Below, piece by piece: positions 51,238 to 59,881 of a stretch of DNA of 64,000 nucleotides (within the stretch, counting starts at the first letter, position 1; each line of letters opens with the position of its first letter). This DNA is from Dorea sp. AF36-15AT. GTDB taxonomy: Bacteria; Bacillota; Clostridia; Lachnospirales; Lachnospiraceae. Where the stretch lies: assembly GCF_003477705.1 (NCBI RefSeq), contig NZ_QUDV01000007.1, positions 98,538-162,537 on the forward strand. Direction: 5' to 3'. The notes under the pieces were generated by a model that was given only the letters and a program-made list of their open reading frames with translations, ran no database searches and had not been told where the DNA came from. A program made the translations under genes and the position numbers.

Positions 51238-51849
51238 CTAACCTCTCTTTCTGTCTGTAATCCGACGCACCAGCTTTGCGATCAGTACGCTGCTCCATTT
51301 ACACAGATATACGCACAACAATACACCTAAAATGCCAGCTCCTATAGCAAACAGCCCGCTTCCTGTAATCATTGCGAAGCCGCCCATAGAGAATGGAACA
51401 GCCAGTATACCACGAGCAATAATCTTACCGCCAAGAATGACCATAGCTGCCGCAAACAAAACTACACATAGCAAAACAGCCAGTGCACACACAACCAAGG
51501 CCAGCACGACTGCCGCAAGTGCCACGAGAAGCGGTACTCCCACCGGCGCTGCAAACAACACCAGTAGGGCGATCCATACCACATGCTTGCCGGAGCCCTT
51601 CTGCTCCGCTCTGGTCTGTCCGTCTGCCTCATAGCTCTGATGATCCTCAATCTTCTTATCTAGCAGATTTGCCATCAATTCTCTGGCTGCCTCCTTCGGT
51701 GTACCAAGTTCCTTCATCAGTTCTGCTGCCTCTTCCTCATCTGTCTCCTGAAAATACTCGGTAAAATATTCCATCGCATCTTCATAATCCTGTCTTGGAA
51801 GCTTCCGCAAATGTTTATGCAATTGATTCAAATATTCTTCTCTGCTCAA
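51238..51849 (-). CDS. DUF1700 membrane protein
   Basis: A 203-residue protein. A conserved N-terminal region (SREEYLNQLHKHLRKLP, YFTEYFQE, LGTPKEAARELM) is typical of DUF1700/HAAS-domain proteins, followed by about four helices. The TTG at 51849, after GGGAGG, is the likely start and overlaps the PadR stop (TTGA), so the two are coupled. HAAS-domain proteins can act as partners of PadR regulators. Confidence 0.9.
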   Translation of the reverse strand: MSREEYLNQLHKHLRKLPRQDYEDAMEYFTEYFQETDEEEAAELMKELGTPKEAARELMANLLDKKIEDHQSYEADGQTRAEQKGSGKHVVWIALLVLFAAPVGVPLLVALAAVVLALVVCALAVLLCVVLFAAAMVILGGKIIARGILAVPFSMGGFAMITGSGLFAIGAGILGVLLCVYLCKWSSVLIAKLVRRITDRKRG

Positions 51850-52163
51850 CCTCTTATCCTCCCTTCGATAATACCGTCTACCGTATCCTTGTAGACCTGC
51901 CACTCATTGCTCAGATATGTAATCTGTGCCCTTCCTTCCTCTGTAATTGAATAATATTTTCTCTTTCGTCCCTGATACTCCTGTGAGTAAGTAGTCAGAT
52001 ATCCTGCTTTCTGCAGTTTCTTCAATATCGGATACAATGTAGATTCTTTAATATCAGCAGCTTTCTTAACTGTCTGACTGATTTCATAACCATAGGAATC
52101 CTTGCTTTCTACCACTGTCAGGATCATGTATTCAATTAGTAATGCAGATACCGGAAAATACAT
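51846..52163 (-). CDS. PadR-family transcriptional regulator
   Basis: A 105-residue winged-helix protein with DSYGYEISQTVKKAADIKES, STLYPILKKLQKAGYL and GRKRKYYSITEEGR, classical for short PadR proteins. The start ATG 52163 follows AAGGAGG. It is the first gene of the DUF1700/DUF4097 operon. Two AT-rich palindromes flank its promoter (52199-52217 and 52250-52270) and are likely its own operators. Confidence 0.93.
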   Translation of the reverse strand: MYFPVSALLIEYMILTVVESKDSYGYEISQTVKKAADIKESTLYPILKKLQKAGYLTTYSQEYQGRKRKYYSITEEGRAQITYLSNEWQVYKDTVDGIIEGRIRG

Positions 52164-52198
52164 CGAACCACCTCCTTGTATATGTGTAAAATATTTAT

Positions 52199-52217
52199 AT
52201 ATATAAATTTTATATAT
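52199..52217. promoter_or_regulatory. PadR operator-like palindrome 1
   Basis: ATATATAAATTTTATATAT, the same dyad as 52250-52270 but two bases shorter in the middle. It lies just downstream of the padR -10, near the start of transcription. Confidence 0.65.
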
Positions 52218-52246
52218 AATATACCTCTCTCCAATCCGCATGTCAA
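52218..52246 (-). promoter_or_regulatory. Promoter of the padR operon
   Basis: On the minus strand a consensus TTGACA (52246-52241), a 17-base spacer and TATATT (52223-52218). Confidence 0.8.
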
Positions 52247-52249
52247 TGC

Positions 52250-52270
52250 ATATATAAAAATTTTATATAT
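52250..52270. promoter_or_regulatory. PadR operator-like palindrome 2
   Basis: The perfect 10-1-10 inverted repeat made by ATATATAAAA, one A and TTTTATATAT lies directly upstream of the padR -35. A repressor on both palindromes would cage the promoter. Confidence 0.7.
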
Positions 52271-52370
52271 TCTTTTTTCATGGGATTCATTTTAGTATGA
52301 AAATACGCAATACGTACATAGGAATTGTAAATACACATGAAATTCATGAAAAGAACTGGAGGGATTCTCT

Positions 52371-53357
52371 ATGAAAACATACAACTGGGCAACCTACGGC
52401 ACAGGAGTCATCGCCAATCAGCTTGCACAGACTATGGCAAGCCAGGGACGCAAACTCTATTCTGTTTCTAACCGCACCTATGCCAAAGGTGTTGCATTTG
52501 CAAAAAAATACAACATTTCCAAAATATACGATAACCCGGAAGATATATTTACCGATGAAAATGTAGACATCATCTACATTTCCACACCACACAATACCCA
52601 TCTTCCCTTGCTGCTCAAGGCTCTGGCAAACGGGAAGCATGTACTCTGCGAGAAATCCATCACATTAAATTCTGACGAACTTGCTCAGGCTATAGCAGCT
52701 GCTGAATCCGGTCATGCTATTCTCGCCGAGGCAATGACCATTTACCATATGCCATTATATAAAAAATTACATGAGATTGCCGTATCCGGAGAACTCGGAC
52801 CGTTAAGAATGATCCAGATGAATTTTGGAAGTTATAAAGAATATGATATGGCGAACCGTTTCTTCAACCGTAATCTGGCAGGAGGTGCTATGCTGGATAT
52901 CGGCGTATATGCTTTATCATTTGTCCGTTGGTTCATGTCATCAGCGCCGGATCAGATCCTGTCGCAGGTAAAGCTTGCTCCTACCGGTGTCGACGAACAG
53001 GCAACCATTCTTCTCAGCAACCAGGAACAGGAAATGGCAACCGTCACCCTGTCTCTTCACGCCAAACAGCCGAAGCGCGGACTGGTTATATTTGAAAAAG
53101 GGTATATAGAAGTATATGAATATCCCCGCGCAGAAAAAGCCGTGATCACCTACACCGAATCCGGCAAAAAGGAAACTATTGAAGCTGGTTCTACCGCCGA
53201 TGCTCTTCTCTATGAAGTGTTGGATATGGAAGCTGCTGTAAGCGGTGAAAAAGATGTGACCGAGACCCTGCATCTGGATTACACCAAAGACGTTATGCAG
53301 GTCATGACCAGGTGCAGGGAAGACTGGGGAATGAAATATCCGGAAGAAGAAAAGTAA
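52371..53357 (+). CDS. Gfo/Idh/MocA-family NAD(P)-dependent oxidoreductase
   Basis: A 328-residue protein: N-terminal Rossmann domain (WATYGTGVIANQLAQTM, then IIYISTPHNTHLPLLLKALA and the signature GKHVLCEKS with the active-site Lys) and a C-terminal beta-sheet substrate domain with GGAMLDIGVYAL. It likely oxidises or reduces a sugar or dihydrodiol. GGAGGG precedes the ATG. It is a single gene divergent from padR, so the substrate is unknown. Confidence 0.92.
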   Translation: MKTYNWATYGTGVIANQLAQTMASQGRKLYSVSNRTYAKGVAFAKKYNISKIYDNPEDIFTDENVDIIYISTPHNTHLPLLLKALANGKHVLCEKSITLNSDELAQAIAAAESGHAILAEAMTIYHMPLYKKLHEIAVSGELGPLRMIQMNFGSYKEYDMANRFFNRNLAGGAMLDIGVYALSFVRWFMSSAPDQILSQVKLAPTGVDEQATILLSNQEQEMATVTLSLHAKQPKRGLVIFEKGYIEVYEYPRAEKAVITYTESGKKETIEAGSTADALLYEVLDMEAAVSGEKDVTETLHLDYTKDVMQVMTRCREDWGMKYPEEEK

Positions 53358-53418
53358 ACCAATTGTTCCAGAATCCTTTTGACATTATCAACATTACATG
53401 CTAATATATCTATAGAAA

Positions 53419-53500
53419 AAGAGTGCTACCGATAGACGGTTAGCCCACATTTGTTGATTAAAAAATAACCGTTCAGTGAGGCTGGGGCGGTTATTTTTGT
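53419..53500. ncRNA. Double-hairpin RNA element resembling the antitoxin/3' end of a type I toxin-antitoxin locus
   Basis: On the plus strand, hairpin 1 (GTGCTACCG-ATAGA-CGGTTAGCCCAC, about 53423-53448) is followed by hairpin 2, AAAAATAACCG (53461-53471) with CGGTTATTTTT (53488-53498), which ends as a terminator. I have met near-identical text beside holin-like (TxpA-type) toxin genes in Firmicutes, where it forms the antitoxin RNA and the toxin mRNA 3' end. No toxin ORF is seen here; the neighbouring NUDIX gene instead ends inside hairpin 2. It may be an orphan remnant or just a terminator. Confidence 0.45.
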
Positions 53501-54054
53501 GTCTTATGATTATCTTTACCAACCATTTCCAGCTCTTCTACATAAATACAGTTCGGAATTGTTCCGTTTTTCACATCTTCTATGCACTCTTCAAAGTCAA
53601 ACCAGCGCACCTCGCTGAGTTCTTCTTTCTGTATCTGGAATTCTTCTGCTTCTCTGTCCATCCACAACAGGTATACATTGCTGATCTGATTATCTTTGAA
53701 CCTCTCTCCATGGAAGATCTCTTCGAAATGAAACTTTCTCTGACCACAGTACACCAGATCTTCTGCCTGTACTTCCACGCCCAGCTCTTCTTTTAATTCC
53801 CGCAGTGCTGACGGTACAAAGTCCACACCCGCCGGAATATGTCCTGCACTGGAAATGTCATAGCATCCCGGATAAGAATCTTTCTCCTCACTCCGCTTCT
53901 GCAGAAGCACCTGCAATCTGCTGTCTTTCATCCTCACCAGCCACACATGAGATGTCCTGTGTAGGATACCTTCCCTGTGTGCCGTCACACGGTCGATCAC
54001 CTCTCCGGTCGGCTGACCATTATCATCTACAATATCCAGAATCTCTTTCGCCAT
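53491..54054 (-). CDS. NUDIX hydrolase
   Basis: A 187-residue protein with a Nudix box, GHIPAGVDFVPSALRELKEE followed by LGV (G-x5-E-x7-REUxEExGU with small changes). The N-terminus (VDDNGQPTGEVIDRVTAHRE) looks like the YfcD / isopentenyl-diphosphate-isomerase-like group, whose substrates are mostly unknown. It is two bases downstream of the DUF4125 gene, so it is the last gene in that operon. Confidence 0.9.
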   Translation of the reverse strand: MAKEILDIVDDNGQPTGEVIDRVTAHREGILHRTSHVWLVRMKDSRLQVLLQKRSEEKDSYPGCYDISSAGHIPAGVDFVPSALRELKEELGVEVQAEDLVYCGQRKFHFEEIFHGERFKDNQISNVYLLWMDREAEEFQIQKEELSEVRWFDFEECIEDVKNGTIPNCIYVEELEMVGKDNHKTQK

Positions 54055-54056
54055 AT

Positions 54057-54716
54057 CTATCTCTCCAATCTCGCGCGTTGCTGTTTTTCTGCTTCCTCCA
54101 GGGATTCATAACCGTAAAGAACTGTCATATTGCGCAGCGTCTTCTCCGACAAGTTCTCGTGATCTGCAGCCATCTGATCATACAGCTTCTTAAGCAGGCC
54201 CACCGTCCGGTCAGAATACGTACTGATCTCACCTCGGGCATATGTCTCTATCGAAGTATCCCACGGCGTATCTTCTGATGTATGGATCACACGTCCTGTG
54301 CTTGCAACCCCTGGAAATTTCGCCGCAAAATCTTCTTCCCATCGTATCTGCTGTGCAATCATCTCTTCCTGCATCTGGATACGCTCTTTGCTCCGCTTCG
54401 GAAGAATATCTGCCAATTCCGCATACCGCTCCGGTGCGGTACTCTCCATCATGCGGGCATATTTTTCCGTCAGCAGGTTCCAGTGTGCTGCCTCTGCTTC
54501 AATCAGATCCTGTCTATAGCTCTCCAGCAGTTCCTGCGTCCAGTTCATAAACTGACTCTTCCGCATGATGACAAATGTCTCATGGTCATCCTGACAGCTC
54601 GCACGACCGCCTTCATTCTGCACATTCTGAAACTGTTCCCATTCCCGCTCGATCACTTCATCTATTAACGCTTCCCGTTCTTCCATTTTATCCTGCATCT
54701 CCTTTTTATCTTGCAT
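54057..54716 (-). CDS. DUF4125 protein
   Basis: A 219-residue protein, mostly helical, with REWEQFQNVQNEGGRASCQD, FVIMRKSQFMNWTQELLESY, NLLTEKYARMME and PKRSKERIQMQEEMIAQQIRW, the DUF4125 pattern. The family has no known activity and is often paired with a DUF4037 protein, as here. Its start (ATG 54716 or GTG 54719) lies within the end of the TPR-DUF4037 gene, so the two are translationally coupled and probably form a complex. Confidence 0.88.
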   Translation of the reverse strand: MQDKKEMQDKMEEREALIDEVIEREWEQFQNVQNEGGRASCQDDHETFVIMRKSQFMNWTQELLESYRQDLIEAEAAHWNLLTEKYARMMESTAPERYAELADILPKRSKERIQMQEEMIAQQIRWEEDFAAKFPGVASTGRVIHTSEDTPWDTSIETYARGEISTYSDRTVGLLKKLYDQMAADHENLSEKTLRNMTVLYGYESLEEAEKQQRARLER

Positions 54717-56460
54717 CACTCTGCAGCCTCCTTATGATCTCCTGTTTCTGGATTTCCAGAAATGCTTCTTTCGTCTCCGTCAGTCCCTGGCGGTTTAACT
54801 CTTTTACTACTCCTACGCAGATGTCCTCGATCTGACTCTGCACGCTGCTTTGTCCGTCATTCTCCGAATCTACGCCTGACATCTGCATCAGTTGCGTCAG
54901 CTTTTCTTTCAGATTTGTTAATACATGAAATGCATCCATGCCCCGCATCTTCCATTTATAAAATGGCTGATACATCTGATTCAGATGATACCCAGTTTCA
55001 ATCGCCGCATTTACAAATTCACTGACACACAACCACGCTGCCGCCTGATCGCCTCGTTTGCGCATCCGTCCATAATTATACTGACCTGCCTGCGCCATCA
55101 CACCAAGTGACATGGCAAGCTTCCGCAGACGCACATCTTTCGGATACGCTGCAAAGGTCTCTCTTCTTCTGGTAAATTCACCCAGCGGATCGGTAAATAT
55201 CTCACCATTTGTTACGGTTCTAAGTGCAGGTATCGGAATCGACATCCAACGCGCAAGTCCGTTTCGTGTTTCTCTGTCCGGTGCCTGTTCGTATCCTGTA
55301 TATCTCCGAAAGAACTCATCCATACAGAGCACCCCCACACGGTCACCACCCTGCGCAGTCACATTTCTTGCCGGGAATCCCATATACTCTCCCGGAAGTT
55401 CTGTATAGGCTCTCTGCATCTCCTGTCCCACAGCTTCATAATCTTCCCTGGTAAGCCACAGGCAGAATCCCGGGCCAAAATCATGATCTGCTGACGTCAC
55501 ATCATCATATCCCAGACACTCTGATCCTTCGCCCACAAGTCCTGCTGCCACCCGGTCCACATACTCTGGAAATTTTTCTTCCAGCATCGGCTTTCCATAT
55601 TCTTCATAGTATCTTCTGGCAATATCCATGCCTTTCATCTTCTGATTCCGAACCGCTTCCGCACGCTTCTTCGTATCCCGTACCAATTCCAGATTACGAA
55701 CCGTTACACGGTAATAATCATTCTCTCCGTAATTTGTCAGAATCTCCTCCAATGCCTTTTCGTACGTTTTAATCGACTTGTCCAGTTCTCCTTTTCGAAA
55801 ATACCCTTCCCCAAGTCCTGACAATGCCGATGCATAATGCGGATCCTTCTTTCCTTCCTGACATTCAAAGATTTCTGCTGCCTGCTGCATATGCTGCAGT
55901 CCTTCGTCAAGTTCCTGTAATGCAAAACAGAGATTACCGATATTTGCATGTGTAATCGCAATCTCCACATCCGACTGCTCCAGCCTCTGAATCAGCCCCA
56001 TCGCCATCTGCAGATCCTCTTTTGCTTCCTTAAGGCGGCCGGTGTTTGCATACAAAATACTTCTATTGTTATATAATGTCGCCATCCGATAATCCGGTTC
56101 ATGTAACTTTTCCTTAAATATCGCATAGGCTTCTTCATAATTAGATTCTGCCTTATCCATCTGCCCCATCACGCGCTGCGCCGTACCAATATTCAGCAGC
56201 ATCGTAGCATAGTCCGTTGTTCCTTGGATGCCAAGTTTCTCTGCGATTCTCACAGCTTTCTCAATGCACCACTCACACTCCGTCGGCTTGCTCATCACAC
56301 GGTAATATCCCATCAGTTCATTTAATATCGTCAGCATCGCCGGAGCATCCAGACATTTCCCTGCTTCCTCCAGACCGGATTTCAAATACGCCTCTACCCC
56401 TTTCGGATTCGTCGCATACATATGATCTAATTCCAGTAAAAATTCATTTAAGTCAAACAT
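54706..56460 (-). CDS. TPR protein with DUF4037 (nucleotidyltransferase-like) domain
   Basis: A 584-residue protein. Residues about 15-270 are six or so TPR units (for example LNIGTAQRVMGQMDKAESNY). Residues about 280-500 are DUF4037, with the nucleotidyltransferase-like signature GSECLGYDDVTSADHDFGPG; the Asp/His cluster would bind metal. It probably transfers a nucleotide to a partner bound by the TPRs. The target is unknown. It is first in an operon with DUF4125 and NUDIX genes: a putative nucleotidyltransferase and a nucleotide-cleaving enzyme together. Confidence 0.85.
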   Translation of the reverse strand: MFDLNEFLLELDHMYATNPKGVEAYLKSGLEEAGKCLDAPAMLTILNELMGYYRVMSKPTECEWCIEKAVRIAEKLGIQGTTDYATMLLNIGTAQRVMGQMDKAESNYEEAYAIFKEKLHEPDYRMATLYNNRSILYANTGRLKEAKEDLQMAMGLIQRLEQSDVEIAITHANIGNLCFALQELDEGLQHMQQAAEIFECQEGKKDPHYASALSGLGEGYFRKGELDKSIKTYEKALEEILTNYGENDYYRVTVRNLELVRDTKKRAEAVRNQKMKGMDIARRYYEEYGKPMLEEKFPEYVDRVAAGLVGEGSECLGYDDVTSADHDFGPGFCLWLTREDYEAVGQEMQRAYTELPGEYMGFPARNVTAQGGDRVGVLCMDEFFRRYTGYEQAPDRETRNGLARWMSIPIPALRTVTNGEIFTDPLGEFTRRRETFAAYPKDVRLRKLAMSLGVMAQAGQYNYGRMRKRGDQAAAWLCVSEFVNAAIETGYHLNQMYQPFYKWKMRGMDAFHVLTNLKEKLTQLMQMSGVDSENDGQSSVQSQIEDICVGVVKELNRQGLTETKEAFLEIQKQEIIRRLQSDAR

Positions 56461-56778
56461 ATTCTCTCCTTTTCAGGTTCCGTACTCTTCTGATTTCTTA
56501 ATGATTATTGTATCAACTCTTCCCTATATCGACTAGTACCATATCCACAAAATCACCTGCTTTTTCCACAAAATAGTATCAAATCACTACATTCTCCCGT
56601 CTCATAATTGAAAAATTTTTACCTTTTAGCAAATGATTATCTTTCTCATTTACTCTAATTGACAATTGCTGGTCTAAATGGTAAATTCTTCTATAGGCAT
56701 AATTAGTTAAAACTAACTATGCCTATTCTTTTGACAAACCTTAACACCCATAACACAAAGGAAGGAGAACCACACATT
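56461..56778. promoter_or_regulatory. Control region between the DUF4037 operon and the surface protein gene
   Basis: On the plus strand TTGACA (56659-56664), a 17-base spacer and TAAATT (56682-56687) form a plausible promoter for the surface protein. Right at the predicted start of transcription is a 14-bp hairpin: ATAGGCATA with inner TTAGT (56693-56707) pairs with ACTAA and TATGCCTAT (56712-56726). The rest holds the divergent promoter of the DUF4037 operon, which I could not place. Confidence 0.5.
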
Positions 56779-59700
56779 ATGAAAAAGTTATGGCGTCGTC
56801 TTGGCGCACTCTTAATCGCAGCAGTCATGGTGCTGTCCGTTACTGTCCGGGAGGCAGGCACGGTGTACGCTGCTGGCACATTGCCAACGCAGGTGACCAA
56901 TTGTGAAAACAGTTCTTTTAACGGACTTTTAACACTTGGATTTGGCGATGATACAGCTGCCACCAATTACGTAAAAGCCATTAACAAAGTAACGGTTAAT
57001 AACACAGAATTTACCAAAGGTACTTTCAGCTACTGGGGTAATACCGGAACAATCTGGAACACAGAAAGCGCAATGGGAGCTTACGGTAATTATCAGGCTC
57101 TCAAAATCTGCAACGAAAAAATCACATTTCCTGCTAAGATCGTAATTTCCGCAGACGGATACGATGATATGACCGTATCTGTAAAATATGAAAAATACGA
57201 ATACTCCGCAGAAATCGTCCAGAATGATAACAAACCATCAACAGGTTCTGACTACAAAGTCGTTCTGAAAGCATCTGCTAACGGAACCGTAAATGTAGAC
57301 AAGGTAACCGCTAAAGAAGGTGAAAAAGTCACTGTAACCGCTTCTCCTGCTGATGGATATGTACTGGATACTATCTCAGTGAAGGATTCTAAGAATGCAG
57401 AAATAACCGTAACAGGCAATACATTTGCCATGCCTGCATCTGATGTAACGGTAAGCGCAGTCTTCAAAGCAAACGTTCCTGCTGAAGATGGCACTGTAAG
57501 TATCGACAGCATCAAGATGGAGACTGATTTCTTTAGTCAGAACTGGTATTTCACATTCCCAGAAAATGTGGACTATGTATCTAAAATCACAGGCGTATCT
57601 GTAAATGGAACTGCCTGGAACGCCATTTCATATAATCCATCCTCTGGTGGTTTCTATCGTGCAGACACATCCAATAGCCGTCTTACATTTGCGGCAAAAG
57701 ACTTTAGCTCTTCATCGACAGTTCCTGTACTAAAAAGCGGAGATGTGATTACCATTACCGCCGACGGATACAAAGATCTCACCTTTAAGATTCTGATTGA
57801 CACTAACGGTAAGATGACAGCCACAGCTGATGACGGTCAGGGCGACAATATGCAGCTCTATGTAAAGTTAGAAGGCAACTTTGAATGCGCCATTGTCGGT
57901 CAGAAAGATTACGACGGCGTATCTAGTGCTACCGGTGCTGCAAGCTCCAATAACAACAGCAATGTAACTGTATATGGCGCATTAGTAGAAAAAGGCAAAG
58001 AGCCTGCCGACAGTGACTGGAAAGAATTGGATAATGATTCTGACATTAATATTGTCGGAAGTAAGAGTAAGGTAAATATCGTACCGGATACCTCAAAAGG
58101 CACCAGCAAAGATGCTGACAGTGGTATGGAAGGTGTATACCTGACCATCAGCAGTGCACTTACTCTGAATGGAACACCAAAGGATGCCGGCGATTATCTC
58201 ATTTCTGTCAGCGTAACGGATGACCAAGGACGTACAGCCGAAAGTAATGCACTTCCATTTACCATATACACCGGAAATGAAAAGCTTGCTGACCGTCTTG
58301 TCCTGGATAATCTGACGCAGACTCAGGATGGCAAATATATGTGGAATATCATGGAGCCATGGGCTATCAGAGATTTTGGTTCCAACACAGGTGAAGCAGA
58401 AAGTGTTCGTGTACCAAAGGATGTAAAAGCATGGTATGGTTCCAATGAGTCCGGAACTTACGGATATCTGGGGTATGACATTGCCTGGAAAGATGTTCAG
58501 AGTGGTAATATTCCACAGACCTTATACATTCCAAGCGGATGCAACCTGACATTTGTTAATATGAAAATTCTCAGCAGCGTCCACATCATCGTAGAAGATG
58601 GTGGTACTCTGAACCTGATGGATTCCACCGTACAGGGTATCATCGATGTTCAGAGTGGTGGTACATTCTCCATGAACTATGACAGCTTTAACAAAACATT
58701 TGTAACAGGTGCTTCTGTATGCGGACAGGTTCGCATGGCAGACGGTTCTATCCTGGAAAATGCAGCCATTTACTCTCATGCTAATTACCTTGCCAACGGT
58801 GATCTTACCGACCGTTCTACTTCAGATCCGGTTGTGACCACTACCGGCAATGTAACTGTAAAAGGTAATGTATTTATTCAGGGCGACTCCGCCGGAACAG
58901 AAATCGGTCAGACCGCTCTTCAAGTAAAAGACGGTACACTTACCCTTGAAGACGGTGCTACACTTGCTGCTTTCGGTGGTGATGGAAATACCCTGCTCTA
59001 TTCTCAGGGTGGTACAGCTATCAAACTAGACAATGGTAAAATCACCGGCTCCGGTAAATTAATCGCAATCGGCGGAGATGTCCTCTTCGGAGATGGCGGC
59101 AATGCCGTAGAAGGAAATGGAACAATCTCTACTACAGAAGCATTCCTTCAGGGTTCAACCGCATATGGTGAAAAAACTCCAGGGAAAGCAACCGACGGTA
59201 CGATCAAAATCTCAAGCCCGAAACAGTCTGTCAAAGACGGTGAACAGCTTGATACAGGTTCTGACGATCCACTTGCAGATCTCTACTGGAAAACAGGTAT
59301 TGATCCAATGCCTCCACTGGATAAATATATAACAGAAGAAGTGCCGATCATTACTTATACCGTAACTTACACAGACGGTGTAGACGATGAAGTGATTTTT
59401 GAAGACCAGGTAACCACAAATCTGTCAGATGGCGATGCTACTCCGGCATTCAATGGCACCCCTGCCCGCGACGGATATACTTTCAAAGGCTGGAACCCGG
59501 CAGTTGCAGAGACTGTATCCGGTGATATTACTTACACCGCACAATGGGAAAAGAAAGATACATCAGATCCTAAAGATCCAACAAAACCGTCCTTCGAAAA
59601 ACCTTCTAACAGCGGTAACTCAGGAAATGGTAATGCTACAGGTAATACCTCTGCTGACAACAAGAACACTAAAACTTCTAATGCCAAGAAAACACCAAAA

Positions 59701-59796
59701 ACCGGCGATGAAAGCCATATGATGCTGTGGATCGTGCTGATGCTCGCAGCCGTAGCAATGAGTGGTGTAGTCGTATATAAAAGAAAACGTTCTTAA
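56779..59796 (+). CDS. LPxTG-type cell-wall surface protein with Shr-like HID domains and InlB-type repeat
   Basis: About 1005 residues. The start ATG 56779 follows GGAAGGAG. In order: signal peptide (RLGALLIAAVMVLSVTV); a DUF1533/Shr-like haemoglobin-interacting-type domain (about 35-145); a bacterial-repeat domain (about 160-235, FAMPASDVTVSAVFK); a second Shr-like HID domain (about 245-350); Ig-like segment; beta-helix-like Gly-rich region (about 540-800); an InlB B-repeat (about 840-920, DGYTFKGWNPAV); an Asn/Gly/Ser-rich wall spacer; and a sorting signal TPKTGDE with a helix and KRKRS tail. Sortase should anchor it. Ligand unknown; haem-protein or glycan binding are options. Confidence 0.88.
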   Translation: MKKLWRRLGALLIAAVMVLSVTVREAGTVYAAGTLPTQVTNCENSSFNGLLTLGFGDDTAATNYVKAINKVTVNNTEFTKGTFSYWGNTGTIWNTESAMGAYGNYQALKICNEKITFPAKIVISADGYDDMTVSVKYEKYEYSAEIVQNDNKPSTGSDYKVVLKASANGTVNVDKVTAKEGEKVTVTASPADGYVLDTISVKDSKNAEITVTGNTFAMPASDVTVSAVFKANVPAEDGTVSIDSIKMETDFFSQNWYFTFPENVDYVSKITGVSVNGTAWNAISYNPSSGGFYRADTSNSRLTFAAKDFSSSSTVPVLKSGDVITITADGYKDLTFKILIDTNGKMTATADDGQGDNMQLYVKLEGNFECAIVGQKDYDGVSSATGAASSNNNSNVTVYGALVEKGKEPADSDWKELDNDSDINIVGSKSKVNIVPDTSKGTSKDADSGMEGVYLTISSALTLNGTPKDAGDYLISVSVTDDQGRTAESNALPFTIYTGNEKLADRLVLDNLTQTQDGKYMWNIMEPWAIRDFGSNTGEAESVRVPKDVKAWYGSNESGTYGYLGYDIAWKDVQSGNIPQTLYIPSGCNLTFVNMKILSSVHIIVEDGGTLNLMDSTVQGIIDVQSGGTFSMNYDSFNKTFVTGASVCGQVRMADGSILENAAIYSHANYLANGDLTDRSTSDPVVTTTGNVTVKGNVFIQGDSAGTEIGQTALQVKDGTLTLEDGATLAAFGGDGNTLLYSQGGTAIKLDNGKITGSGKLIAIGGDVLFGDGGNAVEGNGTISTTEAFLQGSTAYGEKTPGKATDGTIKISSPKQSVKDGEQLDTGSDDPLADLYWKTGIDPMPPLDKYITEEVPIITYTVTYTDGVDDEVIFEDQVTTNLSDGDATPAFNGTPARDGYTFKGWNPAVAETVSGDITYTAQWEKKDTSDPKDPTKPSFEKPSNSGNSGNGNATGNTSADNKNTKTSNAKKTPKTGDESHMMLWIVLMLAAVAMSGVVVYKRKRS

Positions 59797-59818
59797 ATTA
59801 TAATTTAACTATTTCACT

Positions 59819-59855
59819 AAAAATGTCACCAGGCAAAGCGCCCGGTGACATTTTT
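59819..59855. terminator. Bidirectional terminator between surface protein and lrgB genes
   Basis: AAAAATGTCACC (59819-59830) pairs with GGTGACATTTTT (59844-59855), with an inner GG/CC pair. A-rich and T-rich sides fit use from both strands. Confidence 0.9.
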
Positions 59856-59881
59856 AATCATCTCTATTTATCGTATACTTC

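Noticed and set aside
52199..52270. AT-rich palindromes as terminators
   Set aside because: They flank a consensus promoter and have no GC stem, so operators fit better.
56693..56726. Invertible promoter (inverton) upstream of the surface protein
   Set aside because: The two arms of the repeat are only 4 bases apart and do not flank the promoter, so inversion would change nothing.
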